A model generated the notes under the pieces. The model ran no database searches. It was not told where the DNA came from and saw only the letters and a program-made list of their open reading frames with translations. A stretch of DNA of 64,000 nucleotides from Septoria linicola (taxonomy: Eukaryota > Ascomycota > Dothideomycetes > Mycosphaerellales > Mycosphaerellaceae), in NCBI GenBank assembly GCA_024114885.1, contig CP099420.1, forward strand, positions 1,736,001-1,800,000, written 5' to 3'. The position numbers were made by a program, and so were the translations under genes. Shown here piece after piece: positions 11,393-21,300 of this stretch (position 1 is its first letter; the number at the start of each line of letters is the position of its first letter).

Positions 11393-11962
11393 CTAGTACC
11401 CTTTGTACGCGAAAACGCCATCGAAGCAGCTCTCCGCGGCGTCGCCACACTTAGTCTGGTCGGCGTTCATCACGCGGCGGCAGTCCTCCTCCTGAACCTG
11501 ACAGTCCTTGCATCCACTGTTCTGGCTAGCACACAGCGACTTGTTAGACTGAAGCGCAATTTGACACGTCTCAAGCGCCTCGTCGCATCCATAGATACCG
11601 TTGGTGGTACCGTGAGATGTGGCTTCCTGATAGCAGACTTGAGCTGCGGAAGTGCACTGATACAATCGACCCGAAGTCAGCAATGTCTCAAACGTCTCGG
11701 TATGGCTTCTGTTTCAAGCTTTACGTACACGTGCTTGTGTGTCCGCGTTTTTGAGGTTGCTGACACGGCAGGAATGCTCCTGGGCGGCACAGCCTTGGCA
11801 TTGACTGTAGATATGTGCACAAAGTTCGGGGTTGCCGCCGACTTGGAAGTATTGCTTGTCGCAGGCTGCCTTGGCTGTGTCGCAGTTGTAGATGACCACA
11901 GCGACTTGGGCAGTGGCTTGGGCAGCGAGGAGTGCCGCGAGGAGGGAGGCGTAGAAGACCAT
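11393..11962 (-). CDS. Secreted cysteine-rich protein with eight C-x6-C pairs
   Basis: Two exons, 11962-11729 and 11656-11393, give about 165 residues. The 72-nt intron has a GTACGT donor, TTGCTGAC branch and ATCAG end. The first 19 residues are a clear signal peptide (ends ATAQ). The mature chain has 16 cysteines arranged as eight C-x6-C pairs: CDTAKAAC, CAHIYSQC, CAAQEHSC, CTSAAQVC, CDEALETC, CASQNSGC, CQVQEEDC and CGDAAESC. The order falls into two copies of one unit: pair, ~10-13 residues, pair, two residues, pair, R-x-NAD-containing linker, pair. The spacing suggests disulfide-stapled helices. I do not recognise a named family. It is extracellular by signal peptide; a role at the cell surface or in host interaction is only a guess. 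The donor could shift by a few nucleotides. Confidence 0.75.
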
Positions 11963-12593
11963 TGTGGCGATTGGAGCCGCTTTGTGTTATTGCCTTATGT
12001 GATGAGATGATGTTTCTGAGGTAGTTGGAGCTGTGTGATGCGATCGATCTATGATGTTGATTGTGTTGATGTAAATGAAATGTAGAGGCGGCATGACCAT
12101 TCTTATACTTGCTCTGGTGTATTCTGAGAGTTCATCGAACCCATATCCATGCCAGTCTGCGACAATGGTAGCGCTTCCACGTCGTATGCGTTACTATTTG
12201 CTCAGTGTCGGTGCTCGAAAGAGACCTCATGCTACAAGTGAGTGATTGCGGCACAAGTTGCCAGAGCGAAGGAAGCCCAGCAGTGCAAGAGTGCCTCACA
12301 GCTGCTAGAGTATAATGAGACTATCTCTGCTCGTGTTGCTGAGCCGCATTGGGCGTCAGGCCTCCCATGTCTGACGCTGCAGAAGCGTCTAAGTGACGAG
12401 GTAGCAGTGCAGTTGGACAAGCGCCGCAGTGTGAGCGTCACAAAATGCATTTGACTTCGATATCGCTGATCGCAAGCATACCCGGAAACGGCTTAACGCT
12501 GCCACTTTAATGCCGACTGGGTAAAAATAACTGCTAGGTCAGTAGTTTGGGGTATCTTTCGAACATTGAATCTCATCACTCACAGAGCCTGTA
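11963..12593. other. Intergenic region upstream of the C-x6-C protein
   Basis: Holds the presumed promoter of the secreted protein and the 3' side of rad14, both on the minus strand. A frame at 12242-12454 has no recognisable feature. Confidence 0.45.
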
Positions 12594-13715
12594 TCAGAAC
12601 TCTAGTTCTTCTACCACCATGCCACATTCCACACATGTCTTCTTCGTCATGCCGGTTTCCGGATCTTCGACACTTCTTCCCCATTCATGTTGGTGTTGAC
12701 CTTTTCCAATCGTATCACCAAAGTCTCCTCCGCCTCCGCTCCTGGCTTTTCGATAAGCGTCCACTCGTGTTCTCTTCTTCAGCTCGTTCAGCTTGTTTCT
12801 GAACTTCTTTTCTTTGCGATCCTTGGTTTCCTTCGTCCTTCTTTCATACTCGGCATCCAAGCCCTCTGAGCTTCCCCATTTCTGTTCTGAGAACGCATAC
12901 TCTTCAACTTGATATCGCAAATACAGCATCATGTCGTTCCACGTGCTCTTGTGTGGGTTGGGCTTCTTGATATGTGGTAATAAGCTTTCATCCTTGAGCT
13001 CCGGATCGGTGAGCAAGTAATCCTCCTTGGCTTCAGTCTTGGTCAACAAGCTGTACTTCTCAGGCAGCTTCTCTTTACACGTGTGGCACACTTGTGTCTT
13101 CAACATCTCATCCCAGCTCCAGTCGATCTCGAGACTGCCGCACTCTCTGCACTTTTTGGCGTCCCTCGCGTCCAGTGCAGACAGACCCGGTTCGTACGGT
13201 CCTGCCCTTTGATTCTGTAGCTTCCGCTGCAGCTGTTTGTGCTCCCACTCTCGCAGGGTCATGTTTGCAGGCTTGCCATCGGGATCGGGAGCATGCAGAG
13301 CTTTATTGTACGGATCGTCGTCTGCAGACATGAAGCCTCCTTTCGTGTCTGTCATCTTACTGAAGTCATACTCGACATACTTTTGAAACTTCCGCGCCGC
13401 TCGAATGCCATCATCCGGGGCAGAAGCTACATGGGCCAAGCCATTATTACTATTGGGCACGCTGTTTCGCGCGTCGCGTGATGTGGCGGCTGTATCCTTC
13501 GTAATGGCAGCATGAGATCTTTTCTGTCCTGCGAGGCTCGTAGGTGCTGAAGATCGAGGTGGTGCTTTCTGTGCCTCCTGCTGTGTTCGTAGTGCTTTGG
13601 CTCGCAGACGGGACTCTTCCATTCGCCGGACTTGCTCAGGCGTAATGGGCGATTGTGCAGGTCCTGCAGCTGGCGCACGCCGAGGCGGCGTTCGCGGACG
13701 CTCAGTGTCAGCCAT
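12594..13715 (-). CDS. rad14: DNA repair protein Rad14/XPA
   Basis: One exon of 373 residues from the ATG at 13715; codons further upstream in the frame have no ATG. The N-terminal ~100 residues are Pro/Ala/Arg-rich and disordered. A C4 zinc finger has cysteines at 189, 192, 210 and 213 (C-x2-C-x17-C-x2-C), the same spacing as human XPA. It is followed by the DNA-binding region with SLLTKTEAKEDYLLTDPEL and a basic helix rich in KKRTR. The C terminus carries HEWG and CVECGMVVEELEF, as in fungal Rad14. The protein verifies damage in nucleotide excision repair with RPA, TFIIH and Rad1-Rad10. The 373-residue length matches yeast Rad14 (about 370). Confidence 0.95.
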   Translation of the reverse strand: MADTERPRTPPRRAPAAGPAQSPITPEQVRRMEESRLRAKALRTQQEAQKAPPRSSAPTSLAGQKRSHAAITKDTAATSRDARNSVPNSNNGLAHVASAPDDGIRAARKFQKYVEYDFSKMTDTKGGFMSADDDPYNKALHAPDPDGKPANMTLREWEHKQLQRKLQNQRAGPYEPGLSALDARDAKKCRECGSLEIDWSWDEMLKTQVCHTCKEKLPEKYSLLTKTEAKEDYLLTDPELKDESLLPHIKKPNPHKSTWNDMMLYLRYQVEEYAFSEQKWGSSEGLDAEYERRTKETKDRKEKKFRNKLNELKKRTRVDAYRKARSGGGGDFGDTIGKGQHQHEWGRSVEDPETGMTKKTCVECGMVVEELEF

Positions 13716-14547
13716 GTTGTGTTGTCTATGAAGCACCGTTGTTCCGTCAATTGTGTGTAGAAGACGAAGCCCACGGACAGTGGCGATGACATAGGATGAC
13801 TAATAGACGCTAAATTCGGAGCGATCTGCCGAAGTGAACAAGGAACGCGTTCTTCACGCGTCCTGCCAGACACTACTGCCAAAGGACCATGAAGCTATTT
13901 TGCTCCATACAGATAATCAGGTCAGTGAAGTCAATACGGGACATATGCTCGAGCGGTCACTTCACTCGAGCTTCACGTATGTAAAGGAGCCACAATCTCG
14001 GAGCAAGAACTCTTCCACAAGCAAGGGCCGTACAAGCATGAGGATGCCGCGTGATGTTCGTTTCGTGTACATCCGTACTCATAACGCCGGCGACTGCCTA
14101 TATGATTAGGCTTCAAGCTCAGACGGGTCAATGCGGTGTCATCTGGGCGACAACTTGTCTCCGTTTCACGCCGCTTTTGTAAAGTACCGGGTGGAAGGTC
14201 AGCAATCTCTCAGACAGATATCAAGCTGCTGCTGTCCCGCTCTGAGCACACGGCATCGCAGAGTGTATGAGCTGGGCAGAGTCGTCGGATTGAAGAGGGA
14301 ATGCCTTCTGGCAGTTGCTTCAACTGTACTGGTTGAGAATTGTACCTACCAACCCAATTTATAGCGACCCATTTCGGAGTAGCGACGGAGACGGAGGCTG
14401 CTGCCGATAAGCACATTCCGATAGGTTCAAAGCTTTCATGTGAGTCAAATTCTCCATGCTTGAAATCTGCTTATAGCGTGGCCAAGGCATAAAGGTCCAG
14501 TTCCAATCTCCAGAAGTATCTTGTAGCACTACAGGGCCGCTCCATTC
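13716..14547. other. Divergent intergenic region between rad14 and the F-box pair
   Basis: No supported gene. Presumed promoters for rad14 (-) and the first F-box-like gene (+). Confidence 0.45.
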
Positions 14548-16170
14548 ATGTTGGCCGGGCGCAATGATAACAGCGATACGCAGCAGCTAGATACGGCTGC
14601 TTTCATGGCAGAGCAAGGCAAGGACGAAAGTGTGACACCTGGTATACGAGTCCTTTCAGATGCTAGACTGCTGGAAACCATACTGCAACAACTTCCCATA
14701 CCTCCGCTGCGACGACGAGAAACGCCGCATCCTTTAGAACCATGGCAACATGGCACGCCCAAGATCAAATGTCTCCCAGAGAGAGCCCAGCGGCCATTGC
14801 TTACGCTCTTCGTTCTTCGGCGAGTGTGTAAAACGTGGCTCAATGCTATCAACGCCTCTCCAGCACTAAAACGGTGCATGGGCCTCGAGATGTATGTGCG
14901 CACTCCGGATGCGCCCTGGTACCAAGAGCGATCGTATCAATGGTCTTCCGGAAAATGTCACGATATGAGCTCACGGAAGCAGGCCGAGCAAGGTGGAGTA
15001 CAGTACGCGCCATTTTTGTGGTTCCTACATCTCTCTGGAATGCCAATACAGCATCGCGACGGCGCAAACATTATTGCTGGGCACAGATTGGCGAAACGAA
15101 ACCAGAGACGGTATTGGCAAAGCTTCTTCGCACCCGGTATGAAGGCCGCATTGAGTGACCCTCATGCTTCCTGGCGGAAGATTATGCTATCTGCACATCA
15201 GGACGCCGACCCACTCCAATATCACCTTGTGGCCCGAGACCTGCGATATTTATCGCGCCAGTCGTGGACGTACAGCGCTACGAAAGAGTCAACACTAGGT
15301 GATTTTCACGATTGGTATTGTAGTGCCGTATCGGACATGGAGAAGACCTACCAGCGCAAATCGGAAGAGTATGTCAAGCGGGAGGAGGAAGAGGAGCGTG
15401 AACGTCAGGCCCTAGAACAGCGTCAGCACGCCGCATTGTGCCCTCGTGAAGGGAGTGCATGTGCAGTTTGCGAGAACGAACAGCCTCACTCGATCGCAGC
15501 ACAGCCATTTCTTACCACTCATCTACCCGCCAGGGCCTTCGGGATCACAGAAATTCTCGAAATGATCCTCCTGAGACTGACTCCAACTAAGCAGAATAAG
15601 GACATCCGGTGAGTCACGTCTGCTGGCCAGCAGCCCGTATCCCAGCTTTTTGCGCTACGACGAGTCAGTCAGAATTTTACGCGCACAATGAACGGCTCCC
15701 CAAGACTCCGGCTTTTGATGAGCGCTGATCGACTGCCCCAGATGCCAGCCTCAATAACAGTGGGGATCAAGTCGAGGCCTCACTCAGCCTATGCGCCCGC
15801 ATTCTGGTTCTTGGACTACATCGGAGTTCCTATCTACGAAGTCAATTGGGAGCAAGAGATAGCACTTGAGATGCCCTTCCCCTTGTGGGATCGAGTACCC
15901 TATGGGTATCGCTCCACAGCTTTTGTATCAGCACTGAAAAGCTCCGAGGCTTCTTGGCGCCACATCAAGATGGCTGCGTTCGAAGATGCTCCAGATCTAA
16001 GCTTCGTTTTCTACGATAGAGACTGGAGGGGCAGAGCGGAGTATCGCCGCTGGAGCTCTCTCGTTACAAAATTGACAAGTTGCGGCGAGTTTTATGACCA
16101 GATGTCAGCCTGGTTCCAAGCACCCAAAAATGCAAGCAGGCTCAGGCGGTACGAAGTTAGCGTCCTGTGA
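14548..16170 (+). CDS. Two-module F-box-like protein A-B, interrupted by in-frame TGA
   Basis: Frame 14548-15612 (354 residues) and frame 15613-16170 are in the same reading frame, separated only by TGA at 15610-15612. Module A has an F-box-like helix (LLETILQQLP), LFVLRRVCKTW, YAPFLWFLHLSGMPI, SWRKIMLSA and STLGDFHDWY. Module B repeats the order: ITEILEMILLRL, LFALRRVSQNF, APAFWFLDYIGVPI, SWRHIKMAA and CGEFYDQM. A CAVCENE linker joins them. The TGA is part of a perfect donor (GTGAGT at 15609); a phase-preserving 60-nt intron 15609-15668 would remove it but also the conserved LFALRRV segment. Alternatives are readthrough, two separate genes or pseudogenisation. F-box proteins usually act as SCF substrate adaptors, but the F-box here is only weakly recognisable. 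The function is unknown. Confidence 0.6.
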
Positions 16171-16445
16171 TTTGGCATTGCGACATGGACTTCTCCTTAG
16201 GGCATAACTTCATGTTGTCGCGGACAAGAAGCGTGGTGTAGTGCTTCAATGGTAGTAGCGATAGTCTTGAATTATGACCTCGAGTTCTGACACTGCTTGA
16301 AGCTGCACCACGCTGGCACGAGCGAGGTTACATACGCTCCTGCACACATTCCGCTCGATCTGGCAAGCTGTGGTAAAGATGTCGGAAACACGATCTGCTA
16401 CCTCGGTGGCATGCACGAAAACAAGAGCTGGAGGGGATAGGGTAA
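16171..16445. other. Spacer between the two F-box-like genes
   Basis: Short spacer; no features seen. Confidence 0.4.
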
Positions 16446-18182
16446 GTGCCGAAGCCAGGAACTGGTACCAAAATAATGAGTTTAGTCGTGAACCATGGAC
16501 TGTGTGTTACTCATACATCGCTTGGGGAGTCAACATCCATCTTTTCTAGTGAGCTCTTCGGTCGGCTACTTTCAGAACACGAATTGTACATGCTGCTAAC
16601 GGCTGTACTACACAGAAGCAGGATACCGTTGAGACACGTCGAGACAAGCAAGCAGCGACAACCCAGACCAATCTCGCGTGCCATGGAGTCCCCCGCGGTA
16701 GCTCGTGTCTTGGGCATCGTGGAGCTGCTCGAGATCATCCTCAGGCATCTGCCAGTGAAAATTGGCTACCGCGGCCGTCACAGCCGCGCCGCACACGCCC
16801 AGGTACCTGTTCTACAGCTATTCCAGCTCCGTAGGGTAGACAGAAAGTGGCAAGGCACCATCGATGGCTCACTGAAACTAAGACAACACATGGGACTCGA
16901 GGGTCCGATAGCTGCACCTCCCGATCATTGGCAACGGTGGATTGGCGAGCAGTATGCCCCTTTCCTCTGGTTTCTGGATCTCGCTGGCATTTCGATTGAT
17001 TTTATGACCGATACTACAATCTATATGAGTGAGACCGTGAGATGCCAGAGTCTCAGACCCGCGCACATTCACTTCTGGGAAAGACTGGTCTGTCCACGTA
17101 TGAGTAGAGCTCTGGCGGCGTCTCTGAATGCTTCATGGCGTGGAATCAGGCTGAGCGCAGTTAAAGATGCTCCAGACATAACTTTCCACCTGAGAATAGA
17201 AGAGGTCCATCCACACTGGCGGGTACACTGGCAGTATCGCATTCAGCAAGGAGCCACACTTGGCAGATTCTATGACAATCTCTGCCAGGCTATTGAGGGT
17301 TTCCGCCGTAAGCATAGGAAGATCGAGCTGAATGGACAATTCGAGGAACGACTCACGGCGTGGACTAGGATTGAACTAAGACACGGCTACCACTACCACA
17401 GGGGGGAGATGGATTTGCAAAAATGTGTCATTTGTCAGAGCAGCCCTGAAGACATACCGCCTGCGACCAATCCGCCGCCGCTCAGTGCGCTTACCTCAGA
17501 AGCCTTCTCTGTGCCGGCAATCATTGAGGGGGTACTGGTGCACTTTCAACCCACAAATCACAACGGAAGCATCCCATTCTTGATAACTGAGTCCGTGCAA
17601 CCTGTCACCCGGCCCTTTGCTCTTTGACAAGTCAGCCGCACGTTTCTCCGCGCAATCGATGATTCTACGACGTTGAGACTACGCCTGGGCATCGATCAAA
17701 AGCCTCTCCTACTGCGAGAACAGCCATCTAACGATCTGGGTCGAGTCTACTACGCGAGTCTCTTATGGTTTTTAGACTTTGCGAGAATCCCGATCGCTTC
17801 TTGGTTTACTCATGATGCCTCCCACAGGCTAGAAATTCATCTCCCGCGCCCAGTGGGCACGTGTCGTTGGCTGAAGCCACGAGATCGAGTCGCGCGAGCG
17901 CTGAAATGTCGCACTGCATCGTGGAGACACATCAGACTCGCTAGCTTTGCAGAACCGAGTGAGATGACGATCACGTTTTCACACAGTGCGAAAGATTGCG
18001 ACAAACGACATCGCTACGACACTGCTTGGACGTTTCCGTCGTCGGCCGATGCGACGCTCGGGCAATTCTATGACAGTCTGCTAGATGGGATCGCGGAACG
18101 TCAGCGGAAGTTCAAGCTCCGGATGTGCCTTGCAGAGATGTGCGAGAAAGCGTGTGGTAAAGAGGAAAGCTGTGTTGCATGA
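16446..18182 (+). CDS. Two-module F-box-like protein C-D, interrupted by in-frame TGA
   Basis: This is the paralogue of the preceding gene. Frames 16446-17627 and 17628-18182 share phase and are separated by a single TGA at 17625-17627. A better start is the ATG at 16683, just before the F-box-like helix VLGIVELLEIILRHLP. Module C shows LFQLRRVDRKW, YAPFLWFLDLAGISI, SWRGIRLSA and ATLGRFYDNL. The linker KCVICQSS matches CAVCENE in the first gene. Module D begins SVPAIIEGVLVHF and carries RTFLRAID, YASLLWFLDFARIPI, SWRHIRLAS and ATLGQFYDSL. Relative to module B, FAL-CGA-CGA-GTC has become FAL-TGA-CAA-GTC, so the stop looks like a C-to-T change at a CpG. Whether it is a pseudogene, readthrough or spliced (a weak 45-nt intron 17591-17635 is possible) cannot be told here. 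Confidence 0.58.
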
Positions 18183-18374
18183 CACAACATCAATAATGAG
18201 ATGTTCATCGGTAAGAGCTATCAGAAGACTGGCTCTGAGTCTGTGCGGGATGTAGATCATCGTCCTTGTAACGCGGTGACAGCCTCTTTCTGTGTCAAGC
18301 CCAAAGTGTTTGTGAGATATTCGAGTCTAGAACAAAGTTAGTCTTAATTCTGAAGAAGATGCAAGAATCGTGAC

Positions 18375-21300
18375 TTACTGCGCAGCTTTCGCGATCCTCT
18401 GCTGCACACTCTCATACTCTTTCAGACACTTGTCCCACACGATTTCTCGCTTGTCCGGATCCACTGTCTTGACTCTCAGCCTTAGACGCCCGCTCACAGG
18501 TCGATGGTCCGACACTCTAATCTGATCCCAACGTTTGTATTCGTCCATCTTGACTTTGCCGAGTCCGCGATACAGTATCCTATCGCACCAAGCTGGCGAC
18601 CTGCGCTTCTCGGAAGTGTCGTAGTCATCGGTGTGCACATTATACTTGTAAGTCGGAGCGAATTTGATCTGATTTTCTTGAAATGCTCGCAAGCGGAATC
18701 CAGGGTTCTTCCTCCGACTCAGTAGAAGCTGGTCGCGCTCTAGTAACCTGGCAAGATTGCCTTGTTGGATGTGTTTAATGACACTGTCGCGGCCCATAGT
18801 GTCGATGCGGTAGTTGAGATCGCCGTTCAATATGCATATCTCGTGGTCCATGACCATACTGCCATCGCCACCAGAAGCGAAGACATCACTGTGCTCTGCG
18901 ACTTCCCCGTCGTTCAGCGGATAGGAGGGAAGCGTGTTGGCTTCCAAAATTTCGGCAATATCATTATTGCGATGCATTGTCTGCGTTTGTCCAGCGGCCA
19001 AGTGACAATTCACCATACAGATACTGCTATCGTCCAATACCATGCGTACAATTATGGCACCTTTATTGCCGTGATGACCACCCATGCCACGCTTGACCTC
19101 GGAAGCGTGTACATTACGTACACGACTGCGCTCTGTAGACTTGACGAATATGCAAGTAAACAGGCCCACCATACTGGCAGTATGGACGAGCGTGTAGCTT
19201 GTGTTGGTAGGCATGAAATCGTCCAAGCATTTGCCGAGATAGTCTCGCCACGCACGGTATTGGGAAGACATATGTTGCTGCTCATCTGGCTCCTTCTTCT
19301 TGCTCTTGAAAAAGGACTTCGCCGTGACTTTTTTGTCCTCCAGATCCACTAGCTCCTGGAAGCCAAAGATGAAAATATCGGGCGCTTCACGGGCAGTGAG
19401 ATAGTCGCGGAAGAAGCTGCTATCTTCCCTACTGTGCTGTAGATGACCAGGCTTACAAGCTCCCGCGTTCCAAGTCAGGACTGCTGCCGTCAATTCTCGG
19501 AACTTGCAGAAATCAGAGTCGCGTGACTGCATTCGTGCTTCTAGCCAGTCTTCCTGTAGCATGCCATCCCAGACACGAAGCAGGTTATCGAGGCCCAGTG
19601 TGATCACATTGAGCCGCCCCATCTTCCACATAGCAGAGGGGTCGGCTATAATACTGCACATCTGCTTGTCGTGTGCCTTCCAGTCCTTTTTGATTACCCA
19701 AGGTGTCGTTGAAGTGTCATACACGTATGCCATGCCAGTACTGTAGCCAGCCCACAGATACTCACCAACGCCAGCCATGCAGCTGATGCGGTAAACACTA
19801 ACGTTGACGACAGCTTGGCATGAGAAGTCTCGTCGATTGTATATGCTGACCTTGCCGTCCGAATGTCCAAAATAGATCAGGTCCTGCTTGTGATTCAAAG
19901 TTGCGCCGGCAGTCACATCTCCGGTGCCGGGCTGCGAAAGTGGTGAGCGAGTGAGCTGGAATTCTGTGTCTGACAATGCGCTTGGCGCGTAGACACGAAT
20001 GTCTTTTCCAGTCGCGATCCACAACTGCTTCCCACAAGCAATTGAGAACGAGTGACCCTTGGGTACTCGCCAGTTATTATACTGAGAATCTAGACTCGGC
20101 ATGCCTCTGTGATCAGGCTTCCAGACAAGAAGCTCGCCGGAATCATCCATAGTCCATAGTTCTGATGCATAGCGATACATCCGAATTACTTCTCTCCTCG
20201 TGTGCGCGGCAGACTTTGACTTGACTACCTGCTGTGACGGCACATCAATTTCGTGTATATCGCCAGTATTCGTGCCAATCCAAATGCGGTTGCCTTCGTT
20301 CTCGATATCAGGCGATGGCTTGAACACAATCGAGGTGACTTTGATGTTCTCCCGATGTTCCATATTCAGCAGCTGCTCTCCTGATCGGAAGTTCCAAACC
20401 TTGGTAATGTATCCAGTCGTGCACACGTATTCACCGCAGACAGCAAACAAACGTGTGTCGTACTCTGTCGGTATCTGCCAAGGTCGCTGCTTGAATCTAG
20501 GCGCCCTTCGGTTCGCTCTGGTTCCATCTGGGTAATCTGAAAACGCCACACCTTGTTCACCACTGGTCGACGAAATGACATCCTCTTGATCATCGTGCGA
20601 TCGGCCGTTCGCAACCGGAGGCGGAGGCGGCGGTTCTCGTCGCCTATCGAGCGACCTTCGCGTGTCGACAGATCTTCTTGGTGCAGGAATTGCAGGCGGG
20701 CCAGTGGGTGTGGCAGTGGCGGGCGAGGACGTGACACTTCCAAAACCTTGACTAAGCGCAGATTTGGTGTTGATCCTCATAGCCGGTACTGCAGGTATGC
20801 GTGGAGCCGCCTCCTTGTCCATCTGAGATACCGCCCGCCTCAAGCCGTCAACAGATCGCCGGGGTGGCAGCATCTGCGCCTTCAGGGGACTGGTCCTTCC
20901 CGATCGAGACTTGGGAGGACTTGTGCGTCCAGTTCGACTCTGCAACTCGGGCCGGACTGGTAGTCGTGGTGCATCTTCAGAAAGATTCTCCGTTGATCTG
21001 CCGTTCATCCCCCTGTATCTCGCAGGCATTGTGGGCGCCCGCTGTATGCCCCGTGGCTCTGCATCCCGCGGATGAGAGCCATTAGGCTGCGGGAACCAGT
21101 TGTCCGGTAGAGAGGATGGCTCTACAAATGATGCGGTCGATGCGTTCGAACCTGCCCGAGCACGGTCGGTGAAGGAGGCATCGGAGTCTCCTCGAATGCG
21201 CTGCACCCAAGACGCATTGGAGTCGCCCCGTATACGATTGACAGCTGATGTGTGCGAGCCGCCTCGAGCACGCTGCGGCCCGTTACTCGCGGACGTCAGC

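Noticed and set aside
15688..16170. An independent gene starting at the ATG at 15688
   Set aside because: Homology to the other modules (LFALRRVSQNF) extends upstream of that ATG in the same frame, so it is not the natural start of the module.
17673..18182. An independent gene starting at 17673
   Set aside because: Module homology extends upstream through the TGA at 17625, and the first codon is not the module start.
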